Positions 18,525 through 27,521 of a stretch of DNA of 64,000 bases are shown piece after piece (within the stretch, counting starts at the first letter, position 1; each line of letters begins with the position of its first letter). The DNA is from Wylensekiella montiformis (GTDB taxonomy: Bacteria > Bacillota > Negativicutes > Selenomonadales > Selenomonadaceae). The stretch covers positions 119,399-183,398 of the forward strand of contig NZ_VUNL01000006.1 of the NCBI RefSeq assembly GCF_009697385.1, given 5' to 3'. The notes beneath the pieces were generated by a model that had not been told where the DNA came from, did not search any database, and saw only the letters and a list, made by a program, of their open reading frames with translations. The position numbers and the translations under genes were made by a program.

Positions 18525-19493
18525 TTATTTGAGTGCTTCATCGAGTTTGGCATTCGTGTCGCGCGCAGCCTGTACGCTGGCCTCGAACTTCGCCTTCTCA
18601 TCGCCCTCAAGCTTGAGCTCAACGATTTTCTCCATGCCGTCTTTACCGAGAATAACCGGAACGCCGACGCAGAGGTCTTTTTCGCCATACTCGCCATCAA
18701 GATAGACACAGCAAGGCATGAGCTTCTTGGAATCCAGTGCGATTGCCTCCACCATAGCAGCAGCAGCAGCGCCCGGCGCATACCATGCGGAAGTACCCAG
18801 CAGCCCGGTAAGCGTAGCTCCGCCGACCTTCGTCTGAGCAACAACATCATCCAATGCTTCCTTGGAGAGGAATTCCGTGACAGGAATACCGCGGTACGTA
18901 GCAATGCTCGTGAGCGGAACCATCGTCTTATCGTTATGTCCGCCGATAACCATTCCGTCAATATCCGTCGGAGTTGCCTTATAGCCGGCCTTCTCCAATG
19001 CCTTGGACAGGAAATAACGGAAACGGCTGCTGTCAAGCATGCCGCCCTGACCGATGACGCGGTTGCGCGGAAGCTTGGAATCTTTCAGCGTCAGGAAAGT
19101 CATCGTGTCCATCGGGTTGGAAATGATGATGAAGATCGCATTGGGAGAATATTTCACAGCCTGATCCACTACACCCTTGACGATTTTGGCATTAACACCG
19201 ATCAGTTCTTCGCGGGTCATACCCGGTTTGCGCGGCATACCGGAAGTAACGACGACCACATCGGAACCAGCCGTCGGAGCATAGCCGTTCTCATCACCGA
19301 TCTCAGCCGTAACGCCGATAACCGTTGTGTCAAAGTTAAGCAGATGAGACGTCTGCATGATATCCATGGCCTTGCCTTCTGCATAGCCCTTCTTGATATC
19401 TACGAGCATGACCTCGCTGCAGAAATTCTTTCCTGCCAGAACATTTGCCACGGTAGCGCCAACGTTACCTGCACCAACCACTGTTACTTTCAT
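18525..19493 (-). CDS. mdh: Malate dehydrogenase
   Basis: NAD-dependent oxidoreductase interconverting oxaloacetate and malate, here probably in the reductive branch to succinate. The Rossmann motif is VVGAGNVGATVA near residues 5-16. The substrate loop reads GMPRKPGMTR, with arginine at the position that is glutamine in lactate dehydrogenases, which supports malate specificity. The catalytic histidine lies in GGHNDKTMVP. The start ATG 19493 follows AAGGAGG; the protein is 322 residues. It is monocistronic with its own promoter and terminator. Confidence 0.94.
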   Translation of the reverse strand: MKVTVVGAGNVGATVANVLAGKNFCSEVMLVDIKKGYAEGKAMDIMQTSHLLNFDTTVIGVTAEIGDENGYAPTAGSDVVVVTSGMPRKPGMTREELIGVNAKIVKGVVDQAVKYSPNAIFIIISNPMDTMTFLTLKDSKLPRNRVIGQGGMLDSSRFRYFLSKALEKAGYKATPTDIDGMVIGGHNDKTMVPLTSIATYRGIPVTEFLSKEALDDVVAQTKVGGATLTGLLGTSAWYAPGAAAAAMVEAIALDSKKLMPCCVYLDGEYGEKDLCVGVPVILGKDGMEKIVELKLEGDEKAKFEASVQAARDTNAKLDEALK

Positions 19494-19605
19494 AATAAAT
19501 TGCCTCCTTATCATTTGGAAACGGTTTACCCTGCAAAATCAATAAAGAAAACCGCTTTCGGAATGCCTAATATCATGAATCCTGCTTATGATTCACTACG
19601 TGTAA

Positions 19606-19634
19606 ATTATAACAAAGTACCTAATAAAAATCAA
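19606..19634 (-). promoter_or_regulatory. Promoter of mdh
   Basis: Minus-strand TTGATT (19634-19629) and TATAAT (19611-19606) with a 17-base spacer. A 6-bp inverted repeat TGAATC/GATTCA lies downstream, around 19576-19595, and could bind a regulator. Confidence 0.65.
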
Positions 19635-19701
19635 TCGTTTTTCCCGATATTTTTTATTTTACTATAAACTATAATTATTTGTTAGACCATATCTATAAAA
19701 A

Positions 19702-19739
19702 GAAAAAACGGGAAAGACTTAACGGTAAGCCTTCCCCGT
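19702..19739 (-). terminator. Terminator after rubredoxin
   Basis: A 13-bp stem with two G-T pairs around 19709-19738, followed on the minus strand by six T. Confidence 0.8.
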
Positions 19740-19754
19740 CCATTCCGCTGTGTA

Positions 19755-19916
19755 TCAGGACTGCTCTTCAAACATATCTTTGCCGACGCCGCAAAGCGGG
19801 CAGACAAAATCATCCGGCAGATCCTCAAACTTCACGCCCGGAGCCAGATCGTAATCCGGATCTCCCTTTGCTTCATCGTAAATCCAACCACATACGGAAC
19901 AAACCCAGATCTTCAT
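19755..19916 (-). CDS. Rubredoxin
   Basis: A 53-residue electron carrier. The two iron-binding pairs are C6xxC9 (within [10 protein letters not shown]) and C39xxC42 (within CPLCGVGKD), the diagnostic rubredoxin spacing, with conserved aromatic and DLPDDF residues between them. GGGAGG lies 7-8 bases before ATG 19916. In anaerobes rubredoxin passes electrons to oxygen- or peroxide-reducing enzymes; no such partner is adjacent. It is a single-gene unit between mdh and the PHP gene. Confidence 0.96.
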   Translation of the reverse strand: MKIWVCSVCGWIYDEAKGDPDYDLAPGVKFEDLPDDFVCPLCGVGKDMFEEQS

Positions 19917-19958
19917 AAGCGTTCCTCCCAAACTTATCTACTCATTTTCGCTATAAAG

Positions 19959-20005
19959 AATAATTCTCCCTTTCTATGAAAACTCCTGCCTGTATGAGAA
20001 TTATT
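19959..20005 (-). repeat. Inverted repeat at the end of the PHP-domain gene
   Basis: A perfect 10-bp inverted repeat (19959-19968 with 19996-20005) enclosing 27 bases. It covers the PHP-gene stop codon. It could be a weak terminator or a regulatory stem ahead of rubredoxin. Confidence 0.4.
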
Positions 20006-20867
20006 TTTTCCGGCATCGTGCGGCAATGCAGGAAAAGAAGGAATAAGGCACAGCCATATTCCCCGCTATGCCGGTTCCCATTTCCACGCCGGGGCGATTT
20101 TCTCCATGAAAGTCCGTTCCGCCAGTCGGAAGAAGGTCATACTTCTCTATCATATAGCCGGCAAAATCCGCATCATCCGGTGTATAATTCGGATAATAGC
20201 GCTCCATACCATCCAGCCCCATTTGATGCAGCTGCAGGATCGCCGTCTCCTGTTCCTTTCGCGTCAGTCCCTTTAAGCCGATTTCCTTATGAAAATGAGC
20301 CAGCGATGTGATTCCTCCCGCCTCGTGAATCAGGGGAAGAGCCTCCTCCGCCGTAATACTGAAGTCCAGCCCCAGTGCCGAAGCCGCAGGATCCAGATAG
20401 TGATCCCATAATGGCTGCGCACGGTCATAAAGATGAAGCGATACCAGATAGCGCATGATCGCATAACGATCCAACGGACGCCCTTCCGATGCATAAGCAC
20501 GCACCTGATCCAGAGAAATATCTACCCCCTTCTGTTGTATAAAATCGATGAGCTCCGGAATACGTCCTTCTTTGATGGCCCGAATTCGCCGGTACAACAT
20601 CCGGAACGCGGGGTGCGTTTCATCAAAGCCCAGGCAGACGATATGGATTTTTCGTCCATGGTAATCCGCTGTGAGTTCCATTCCCGGAAGGAATTCCACT
20701 CCAGCTTTTTCCGCCGCTTCGGCAGCCGCCTGATTTCCGGCGATAACATCATGATCGGTCAGCGCAAATGCCGAAAGGCCGCACTGCTTCGCCAATCCGG
20801 CCAGTTCGGCCGGGCGGACGCTCCCATCGGATATATCCGAATGAACATGCAGATCAATTGTCTTCAT
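20001..20867 (-). CDS. PHP-domain metallo-phosphoesterase (TrpH/RNase AM type)
   Basis: A 288-residue protein of the PHP family. The first metal motif DLHVHSDISDG is at the N-terminus, TDHD follows near residue 37, then an LAHFHK segment and a C-terminal GGTDFHGEN motif. Relatives hydrolyse 3',5'-bisphosphonucleotides or trim RNA 5' ends; which applies here cannot be told. The ATG overlaps the uvrC stop as ATGA, so the pair is translationally coupled. The length is normal for the family. Confidence 0.9.
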   Translation of the reverse strand: MKTIDLHVHSDISDGSVRPAELAGLAKQCGLSAFALTDHDVIAGNQAAAEAAEKAGVEFLPGMELTADYHGRKIHIVCLGFDETHPAFRMLYRRIRAIKEGRIPELIDFIQQKGVDISLDQVRAYASEGRPLDRYAIMRYLVSLHLYDRAQPLWDHYLDPAASALGLDFSITAEEALPLIHEAGGITSLAHFHKEIGLKGLTRKEQETAILQLHQMGLDGMERYYPNYTPDDADFAGYMIEKYDLLPTGGTDFHGENRPGVEMGTGIAGNMAVPYSFFSCIAARCRKK

Positions 20868-22702
20868 GATTTCTTTTCTTCCTTTCCCTGGAATTCTCTT
20901 CTGGCCTGAAAGAACTGATAGACAGCCTCCGCCGCCGGCAGATTCATCCCCGGCGCCGCAGCCAGCTCTTCGACGCTGGCCGCCTTAATCTTATTCATCG
21001 TCCCGAAATGGGTCCAAAGCGACTGTCTGCGCTTCGGACCAATGCCTACAATATGATCGAGAACCGAAACCAGATTGCGCTTGCCGCGCAGCTTCCGATG
21101 ATAAGTAATGGCAAAACGATGCGCTTCATCGCGAATACGCTGGATCAGATACAATGCCTGACTATGCCGCGGCAAGATAACCGGATCCGGATCGCCCTCC
21201 GTAAAAATCCATTCGAACTGCTTAGCCAGACCGACCACGGGAACCTTCTTATGCCCGGCAGCCTGCCGGATAATTTCCAGCGCAGACGACAGCTGGCCTT
21301 TGCCGCCGTCGATGACGATCAAATCCGGCAGTTCATTCTCCGGCAACCCTACATAACGGCGCGTGGTCACTTCCCGCATCGACAGAAAATCATCCGGTTT
21401 CCCTTCTGTGCTGCGAATCTTAAAGCGCCGGTAATCAGATTTTTTCGGCAGCCCTCCTTCAAAAACAACCATGGATGCCACGGTTTCACTTCCCTGAATG
21501 TGCGAGATATCGAAACACTCCATCCGTTCCGGCGGTTTATCCAAACCAAGATAGCGGCCCAGCTCCGCTACTGCGCCACGTGTGCGCTCGTCTGCCTGCC
21601 GGATGCGGGCAGCCTCATCCGATAAATATTTCGCGGCATTTCCCTCAGCCATGGCAACAATATCATGTTTTGTCCCCCGCTGCGGACAAAGCAGTTGAAC
21701 TCTGGCTTTCTTCTTTTCGAAAAGCCAGTCTTCCAACAGTCCGCGTGCATCAGGCGGCAACTCCGCAGGAAGAAGAATCTCCCGGGGAATAAAGGCTGCC
21801 CGATGATAATATTGCTGCAGAAATGCCGTAAGAATATCCTCATCGCTTTCCTGCTCACTTCCCTGAAGCAAAAAATGTTCCCGGCCCACCATTTTTCCGG
21901 CACGAATGAAAAAGACCTGAACCACAACACCAACTTCCGAGCGCGCCATCCCCACTGCATCCTGATCACCGGAACCTGTAATGATGTTCTGCTTTTCCGC
22001 AATTTTCCGTACAGCCAGCAGCTGATCCCGCAATCGGGCCGCCAGTTCAAAGTGAAAGGCCTTTGCCGCAGCCTCCATGCGGTAGCGCAGTTCCCGCTCC
22101 ACATCTCCGGTCCGCCCTTCCAGAAACAAAAGAACAGACCGAATCATAGCATCATATTCTTTTTTCTCCACCTTGCCCGCGCACGGAGCCAGGCAGCGCT
22201 TGATATGATATTCCAAACAAGGACGTTCCTGCAAATGCCGGCAGGTTCGCAAAGGAAAGAGGCGCCGAAGCAGCTTTAGGCTCTCATGTACTGCCGTTGC
22301 ATTCGTATACGGACCAAAATACCGCGCGCCGTCTCGGAGTACGCGCCGTGTAATCACCACCCGGGGAAACGGTTCCTGCACAGTGACCTTCACATAAGGA
22401 TAGCTCTTATCATCCTTCAAGCTGATATTATACCGTGGCCGATGCTTTTTGATCAGATTGCATTCTAAAATCAGCGCCTCAACTTCGGAATGGGTCATGA
22501 TGATCTCAAAATCCGCAATATGAGAAACCATTGCCCGGACCTTCGGCGTATGATTTTTGCCAGACTGAAAATACTGACGTACCCGATTTTTGAGCACTAC
22601 GGCCTTGCCCACATAAATGATCCTTCCCTGTGCGTCCTTCATAAGATAGACGCCAGGCTTGTCCGGCAGCAGCTTCAATTTCTCTTCTACGATCTCTGTC
22701 AT
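20864..22702 (-). CDS. uvrC: Excinuclease ABC subunit C
   Basis: Nuclease of nucleotide excision repair that makes both incisions around a lesion. A GIY-YIG domain opens the protein (PGVYLMKD ... IIYVGKA), a UVR motif sits near residues 200-235, the RNase H-like nuclease has ECFDISHIQGSETV and VIDGGKGQL, and a helix-hairpin-helix pair ends it. At 612 residues the length is typical. The frame is open 53 codons further upstream, but the AAAGGAAG site before ATG 22702 and the family N-terminus favour this start. uvrA and uvrB are about 30 kb away in this window. Confidence 0.96.
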   Translation of the reverse strand: MTEIVEEKLKLLPDKPGVYLMKDAQGRIIYVGKAVVLKNRVRQYFQSGKNHTPKVRAMVSHIADFEIIMTHSEVEALILECNLIKKHRPRYNISLKDDKSYPYVKVTVQEPFPRVVITRRVLRDGARYFGPYTNATAVHESLKLLRRLFPLRTCRHLQERPCLEYHIKRCLAPCAGKVEKKEYDAMIRSVLLFLEGRTGDVERELRYRMEAAAKAFHFELAARLRDQLLAVRKIAEKQNIITGSGDQDAVGMARSEVGVVVQVFFIRAGKMVGREHFLLQGSEQESDEDILTAFLQQYYHRAAFIPREILLPAELPPDARGLLEDWLFEKKKARVQLLCPQRGTKHDIVAMAEGNAAKYLSDEAARIRQADERTRGAVAELGRYLGLDKPPERMECFDISHIQGSETVASMVVFEGGLPKKSDYRRFKIRSTEGKPDDFLSMREVTTRRYVGLPENELPDLIVIDGGKGQLSSALEIIRQAAGHKKVPVVGLAKQFEWIFTEGDPDPVILPRHSQALYLIQRIRDEAHRFAITYHRKLRGKRNLVSVLDHIVGIGPKRRQSLWTHFGTMNKIKAASVEELAAAPGMNLPAAEAVYQFFQARREFQGKEEKKS

Positions 22703-22823
22703 CTGCTCACTTCCTTTCTGCACCATCCTCAGATACGGTTTATTATACTCCACTTTGCGAAAAAAGGGGTATACAATATAAACAATTCTTTCAGAGCATG
22801 GTATAAATAACTCGTATCTATTA

Positions 22824-22852
22824 TTGCTTTTCTCCAACAATTGTGCTACAAT
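22824..22852 (+). promoter_or_regulatory. Promoter of the biotin carboxylase gene
   Basis: TTGCTT (22824-22829) and TACAAT (22847-22852) with a 17-base spacer; it leaves a leader of about 100 bases. Confidence 0.6.
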
Positions 22853-22857
22853 TCGAT

Positions 22858-22894
22858 ACATAAATTAGAAGCAGGTCCTATAACCTGTTTATGT
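22858..22894 (+). promoter_or_regulatory. Leader hairpin before the biotin carboxylase gene
   Basis: ACATAAA (22858-22864) pairs with TTTATGT (22888-22894), and inside it CAGGT pairs with ACCTG, forming a two-part stem right after the promoter. CAGGT recurs near 22925. No riboswitch class is recognised. Confidence 0.4.
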
Positions 22895-22959
22895 ACAACC
22901 ACACACGAAAATCAACAACAATACAGGTCAATATGTAAATAATCAAGGAGGTATATCCT

Positions 22960-24348
22960 ATGTTTAAACGTATTCTTATCGCTAACCGCGGTGAAATCGC
23001 TGTCCGTGTAATCCGTGCCTGTCAGGAACTGGACATTGAAACCGTCGCTGTATATTCCGAAGCCGACGCCAATGCCCTGCATGTTCAGCTCGCCGACCAG
23101 TCTGTCTTTATCGGACCATCCGATGCCTCAGAAAGCTATCTGAACAAGGCCGCCATTCTGAATGCGGCCCGGGAATCGGGCGCTGATGCAATCCACCCGG
23201 GTTATGGATTCCTATCGGAAGATGCCGACTTTGCCGAACAGGTTTCAGAAGCCGGTCTGACCTGGATCGGACCGATGCCGGAAACCATCCGGCTCGTCGG
23301 CGATAAAGACATCGCCCGGGCGGCCATTGCGCCTTCCGGTATTCCTATGGCAAAAGGAAGCAATCCCCTCGCCAACAGGGAAGAAGCCATCGCAGCAGCC
23401 CGCAAAGTAGGTTATCCGGTTATCCTCAAACCAGTAGCCGGAGGCGGCGGCAAAGGCATGTGCGTCGCACATGACGAAAAAGACCTTTGCAACATTCTCG
23501 ATTACCTCGTCGACATCACCAAAACCAAATATTACTTTGAACATTACATCGAACACTCCCGCCATATCGAAGTGCAAATCGTCGCGGACAACTATGGCGA
23601 AGTCCTGCACCTCGGCGAACGCGAATGCTCGCTGCAGCGGCGCAATCAAAAACTGCTGGAAGAATCGCCTTCCATCGCTCTGACGCAGGACATGCGTGAC
23701 CGCGTCGGACGTCTCGCCGTCAAAGCAGCCAAGAGCGTCCATTACTCCAATATCGGTACGGTGGAATTTCTGCTGGATCTTTCCAATAATGAATTCTATT
23801 TTATGGAAATCAATCCGCGCATTCAGGTAGAGCATGGAATCACTGAAGCGGTGACCGGCTTTGATCTCGTCCGCACACAAATCCGCATTGCAGCAGGAGA
23901 AGCTTTGGAAATCACACAGGACGACGTCCGATTTACCGGACACGCCATAGAATGCCGCATCAATGCCGAAGATCCGGACAACCACTTCATGCCTTCTCCG
24001 GGGCAGATCACGTTTCTCCATGAGCCGAGCGGCCCCCGAGTCCGGTTCGACAGCGGCGTAACAGCCGGTCTGTCCATTGAACCGTACTATGACTCCATGA
24101 TCGCCAAAATCATCGTTCATGGACGCACCCGCGGCGATGCCATCAAAATCATGGAACGAGCCCTCAAGGAATTTCGCATTGATGGCGTAAAAACCACCGT
24201 TTCCCTGCATAAAAAAATTCTCAAAGATACCTACTTCCGCACGGGCAATATCGATACACAATTTATCAAGCATCGTATGCACGCCTATGAATCCACCGAA
24301 AAAAAAGACGGGGCAAAAGAAATCAACGCCAGTACCTATTTTGCCTGA
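22960..24348 (+). CDS. accC: Biotin carboxylase (AccC/PycA family)
   Basis: ATP-grasp enzyme that carboxylates a biotin carrier protein. It begins FKRILIANRGEIAVRVIRAC, has the nucleotide loop GGGGKGM near residue 160 and the catalytic segment EINPRIQVEHGITE. The N-P in this motif resembles pyruvate carboxylases, where acetyl-CoA carboxylase subunits usually have N-T. The 462-residue protein lacks carrier and carboxyltransferase domains. It is not next to accB or other acc genes, and stands alone with its own promoter and terminator. It may therefore act as the biotin carboxylase of a pyruvate or acyl-CoA carboxylase; the biotin carrier at 33.6 kb is one possible partner. This is inference. 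Confidence 0.85.
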   Translation: MFKRILIANRGEIAVRVIRACQELDIETVAVYSEADANALHVQLADQSVFIGPSDASESYLNKAAILNAARESGADAIHPGYGFLSEDADFAEQVSEAGLTWIGPMPETIRLVGDKDIARAAIAPSGIPMAKGSNPLANREEAIAAARKVGYPVILKPVAGGGGKGMCVAHDEKDLCNILDYLVDITKTKYYFEHYIEHSRHIEVQIVADNYGEVLHLGERECSLQRRNQKLLEESPSIALTQDMRDRVGRLAVKAAKSVHYSNIGTVEFLLDLSNNEFYFMEINPRIQVEHGITEAVTGFDLVRTQIRIAAGEALEITQDDVRFTGHAIECRINAEDPDNHFMPSPGQITFLHEPSGPRVRFDSGVTAGLSIEPYYDSMIAKIIVHGRTRGDAIKIMERALKEFRIDGVKTTVSLHKKILKDTYFRTGNIDTQFIKHRMHAYESTEKKDGAKEINASTYFA

Positions 24349-24350
24349 AA

Positions 24351-24386
24351 AAAAGGCCGACAGCACTGTCATGCTGCCGGCCTTTT
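24351..24386. terminator. Bidirectional terminator between biotin carboxylase and tRNA-Leu
   Basis: AAAAGGCCG pairs with CGGCCTTTT, and an inner CAGCA pairs with TGCTG. T runs follow on both strands, so it serves the biotin carboxylase gene and the convergent tRNA-Leu(UAG). Confidence 0.85.
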
Positions 24387-24394
24387 ATCCTTTC

Positions 24395-24479
24395 TGGTGC
24401 GGATGAAGGGACTTGAACCCATACGCCATGCGGCACTGGATCCTAAGTCCAGCGCGTCTGCCAATTTCGCCACATCCGC
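24395..24479 (-). tRNA. tRNA-Leu (anticodon UAG)
   Basis: An 85-nt cloverleaf with a 7-bp acceptor stem, long variable arm typical of leucine tRNA, GTTCAAGTC T-loop and anticodon loop CTTAGGA within a CTGGA/TCCAG stem. The CCA end is encoded (24397-24395). Confidence 0.95.
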
Positions 24480-24523
24480 TCATTATTCCCTTTCGATAAA
24501 GTGAGCCTTATTCAGAGCTGCAG

Positions 24524-24566
24524 GGGCGCTTATCTCCCTCCGGAAGATGCGAAAGTCTTAGCGCCC
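24524..24566 (-). other. Hairpin in the tRNA-Leu(UAG) leader
   Basis: GGGCGCT (24524-24530) and AGCGCCC (24560-24566) form a perfect 7-bp stem between the promoter and the tRNA. It may be part of the primary transcript removed during processing. Confidence 0.35.
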
Positions 24567-24600
24567 ATTAGCATCGGATAAAAGAAATGGGAACTTTATC

Positions 24601-24630
24601 ATTATATACCAGAGATTCTGAACCTGTCAA
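24601..24630 (-). promoter_or_regulatory. Promoter of tRNA-Leu(UAG)
   Basis: Minus-strand consensus TTGACA (24630-24625) and TATAAT (24606-24601) with an 18-base spacer, about 120 bases upstream of the tRNA. Confidence 0.75.
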
Positions 24631-24641
24631 ACCCGAACATG

Positions 24642-25817
24642 TCAGAGACGAACCAGCAGGCCTTCAAACAGCTGAACCAGCCAGGAAGCAATACTGAATC
24701 CCTGCGATACCGAATCCGCCGTCATATCAACGCTGCCGACCGGCTGTCCCTCATAGCAAATCAGGATACGCCCCGCCACTTCGCCTTTCCGGATCGGCGC
24801 TGTCATGACGCGGGGAATATCATAGCGCAAAGAATACTTTCCCGGATCCTCCCCATGAATCAGCGGATAATCAATATCCGAAACCGGATGAAGCCATGTA
24901 GATGCCTGCGTCCCTCCTTTTACCCAGACGCGACGGCTGATCTTTTCCTTTGCCATGCCGCGGACCATCCGGACATGGCTGAATCCGTATGACAGCATTT
25001 TTTCCGCATCCGTAAACCGCTCCTCCGGCCCCGATGTCTGCATCAGAACAGCAATAAGCTCCACGCCGTTCCGCCTGGCCGAAGCAGCCAGACATCCCCC
25101 GGCCGCACTCGTCCAGCCGGTTTTGATTCCAGTCGTTCCTCCATAACTTCCCAGCAGTTTATTGGTATTCAAGACCAGCAGATGACCATTCCGCGGAAGT
25201 GTCCAGCGTATCACCCTTTCCCGCTGGCTGACCATCCGCCGGAACGAAGGGTTTTCCATCGCATATTTCGCCAGTCTGGCCATATCGCGTGCTGTAGAAT
25301 AATGATTCGGGTCTGTCAGGCCATTCGGATTGGAAAAATGCGTATGCTCCATCCCCAGTTCCTGGGCTTTTTCGTTCATTCGGCGGGCAAATTCGGCGGT
25401 GCTTCCATCAATCTGCTCAGCCACGGCTACAGCAGCACCGTTATCGGAAACCATCATCATGCCGGTCAGCAGTTCCTCCGCCGTAAGGCAGTCCCCCGCC
25501 CGGATTCCCAGCGGACAATCCTCCGTCGCCGCCGCCTCCGGCGATATAAATATTTCCGTATGCGGTGAAATGATGTCCAGCCCGAGCAGCGCTGTCATGA
25601 TCTTTGTCATACTGGCTGGATAATGACGGTCATCCGCCTGCTTTTCCCAGATCACCCGGCCGGTCGATGCTTCAATCAGAATAGCAGATTGTGCTGCAAT
25701 ATGTGGTTCATCGGCATCGTCCGCATACGAAATCGATCCGCGACCGGCCACCAGGCAGATTATCCATACCAGAAAAAAAACATACCGTAATCTCTTCAAC
25801 CCCAGAATTCCTCCCAT
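24642..25817 (-). CDS. D-alanyl-D-alanine carboxypeptidase (DacA/DacF type)
   Basis: Exported penicillin-binding protein that trims the terminal D-Ala of peptidoglycan stem peptides. A signal peptide (hydrophobic core about residues 12-25) precedes the transpeptidase domain. The active-site motifs are SMTK, SDN and KTG in the usual order. A C-terminal beta-domain and an amphipathic end helix (SWLVQLFEGLLVRL) fit membrane anchoring. The ATG at 25817 lies directly after a terminator T run; a TTG six codons in (25799) has GGGAGG about 10 bases upstream and may be the true start. The gene lies between two tRNA-Leu genes. Confidence 0.92.
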   Translation of the reverse strand: MGGILGLKRLRYVFFLVWIICLVAGRGSISYADDADEPHIAAQSAILIEASTGRVIWEKQADDRHYPASMTKIMTALLGLDIISPHTEIFISPEAAATEDCPLGIRAGDCLTAEELLTGMMMVSDNGAAVAVAEQIDGSTAEFARRMNEKAQELGMEHTHFSNPNGLTDPNHYSTARDMARLAKYAMENPSFRRMVSQRERVIRWTLPRNGHLLVLNTNKLLGSYGGTTGIKTGWTSAAGGCLAASARRNGVELIAVLMQTSGPEERFTDAEKMLSYGFSHVRMVRGMAKEKISRRVWVKGGTQASTWLHPVSDIDYPLIHGEDPGKYSLRYDIPRVMTAPIRKGEVAGRILICYEGQPVGSVDMTADSVSQGFSIASWLVQLFEGLLVRL

Positions 25818-25818
25818 G

Positions 25819-25847
25819 AAAAAAGCTCCGCGAAACTTCGCGAAGCT
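25819..25847 (-). terminator. Terminator after tRNA-Leu(CAA)
   Basis: AGCT-x-CGCGAA pairs with TTCGCG-x-AGCT and is followed on the minus strand by six T that run into the start of the carboxypeptidase gene. Confidence 0.75.
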
Positions 25848-25858
25848 GATGATTCAAG

Positions 25859-25945
25859 TGGTGCCGGAAGCCGGACTTGAACCGGCACGTTGTTGCCAAC
25901 GGCAGATTTTGAGTCTGCTGCGTCTGCCAATTCCGCCATTCCGGC
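25859..25945 (-). tRNA. tRNA-Leu (anticodon CAA)
   Basis: An 87-nt cloverleaf with long variable arm, acceptor stem GCCGGAA/TTCCGGC, anticodon loop CTCAAAA between GCAGA and TCTGC, and encoded CCA (25861-25859). Confidence 0.95.
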
Positions 25946-25976
25946 ACAAAATATGAATGCGTCATTGACAAAAAAT

Positions 25977-26006
25977 AGTATACTACATCACCGGCTTGCT
26001 TGTCAA
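25977..26006 (-). promoter_or_regulatory. Promoter of tRNA-Leu(CAA)
   Basis: Minus-strand TTGACA (26006-26001) and TATACT (25982-25977), 18-base spacer, about 30 bases before the tRNA. Confidence 0.75.
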
Positions 26007-26015
26007 TCCCTTCAT

Positions 26016-27395
26016 TCAACCTTTTGGCATGGCCAGACGAAGTGCATCCCCGACCTGTTCCGCGCCATAAAGATGAATACCCTTAACCGAATCGGCTATC
26101 TGCCGATAATTTTTCATTGGCAGGACGACATGACGAAATCCGAGGCGCCGGGCTTCATTCACGCGCAAATCGGCCTGACTTACAGCCCGCACCTCACCGG
26201 ATAATCCTACTTCACCGAAGACAATCATCTTGGGGCGAATCAAGCGATTGGCAAAACTCGACGCCATCGCGACGCAGATCCCCAGATCGGCAGCCGGCTC
26301 ATCGATGCGTATGCCGCCAGCCACTTTCACATACACATCACAAGCTCCGATCTGCAAGTGTACACGCTTTTCCAGCACGGCCAGCAAAAGCTGAATCCGT
26401 TTAATGTCCACTGAATCCGCCGTCCGGCGCGGCGGAACATAAGGAGTCGGAGCGACCAGAGCCTGCAGCTCTACCAGCAGCGGCCGTGTCCCTTCAACCG
26501 TTGGAATAATCACGGTACCGCTGTCACTTTCACGGTCGGACAAAAACAGCCTGGAAGCATCCGGAACATCGACCAGCCCCATGTCGCGCATCTCAAACAG
26601 TCCCAGCTCATTCGTACTGCCAAAGCGATTCTTAACGGCCCGGAGTACACGATACTCGGCGTTGCGCTCTCCTTCAAAATAAAGCACCGTATCTACGATA
26701 TGTTCCAGCACACGCGGGCCGGCCAGATTTCCTTCCTTTGTCACATGACCGATGACAAACGCCGCAATTCCATTCGATTTGGCCATGCGAAGCAACTCTA
26801 CTGCACATTCCCGAACCTGAGAAACACTTCCCGGTGCGCTTTGAATCTCCGGTTTAAAAATGGTCTGTATCGAGTCGATGACCAGAAGGGCGGGTTCTGT
26901 ACTGCGAATATGCGCTTCAATGGTTTCCAGATTCGTTTCACTGACTACGAACAGTTCGTCCGCCAACGCATGAAGCCGGTCCGCCCGCATGCGGATCTGC
27001 CGCGTGCTTTCCTCACCGGTCACATAGAGAACCTTTCGCCCGGATCGTGCGACCTCCGCACAAACGCGAAGCGTCAGGCTGGACTTTCCCACGCCGGGAT
27101 CACCGACAATCAGGACCATGGAACCCGGAATCACACCGCCCCCCAGCACACGATCCAGTTCTCCCGAGCCGGTCAGAAATCGCGGCTGGTCTTCGACCTG
27201 CACATCCGCGATTGGACGCGGTCTCTGAGCATCCGAAAGCCCCAGACGCAGTCCGCCGCTCCCGGAAGAATCGGGCGTGACCGATTCCTCCACCATCGTA
27301 TTCCAGGATCCGCAGCCCGGGCATTTGCCCAGCCACTTCGGCGTATCATAACCGCACTCCTGACAAACAAAAACCGTTTTTCGCTTTTTCGGCAT
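26016..27395 (-). CDS. radA: DNA repair protein RadA/Sms
   Basis: Branch-migration ATPase of homologous recombination. The N-terminal zinc finger has CxxCGY and CPGCGSW. The RecA-like core has Walker A GDPGVGKSS near residues 100-108 and the RadA-specific KNRFG motif. The C-terminal domain is Lon-protease-like. The length of 459 residues is normal. The frame extends 67 codons upstream, but ATG 27395 begins the zinc-finger N-terminus and has GGGAG upstream, so I chose it. Confidence 0.96.
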   Translation of the reverse strand: MPKKRKTVFVCQECGYDTPKWLGKCPGCGSWNTMVEESVTPDSSGSGGLRLGLSDAQRPRPIADVQVEDQPRFLTGSGELDRVLGGGVIPGSMVLIVGDPGVGKSSLTLRVCAEVARSGRKVLYVTGEESTRQIRMRADRLHALADELFVVSETNLETIEAHIRSTEPALLVIDSIQTIFKPEIQSAPGSVSQVRECAVELLRMAKSNGIAAFVIGHVTKEGNLAGPRVLEHIVDTVLYFEGERNAEYRVLRAVKNRFGSTNELGLFEMRDMGLVDVPDASRLFLSDRESDSGTVIIPTVEGTRPLLVELQALVAPTPYVPPRRTADSVDIKRIQLLLAVLEKRVHLQIGACDVYVKVAGGIRIDEPAADLGICVAMASSFANRLIRPKMIVFGEVGLSGEVRAVSQADLRVNEARRLGFRHVVLPMKNYRQIADSVKGIHLYGAEQVGDALRLAMPKG

Positions 27396-27521
27396 AGCCT
27401 GACGCACTCCCTCTTTGAGACATAGACACCCCAGTTCATTTCTATTATACCAGCGAACGCGTCTGACCACCAGCAAACACAGCGATTCCCTTTTTTCCCC
27501 CGCAAATTTCCACCATTTCCC

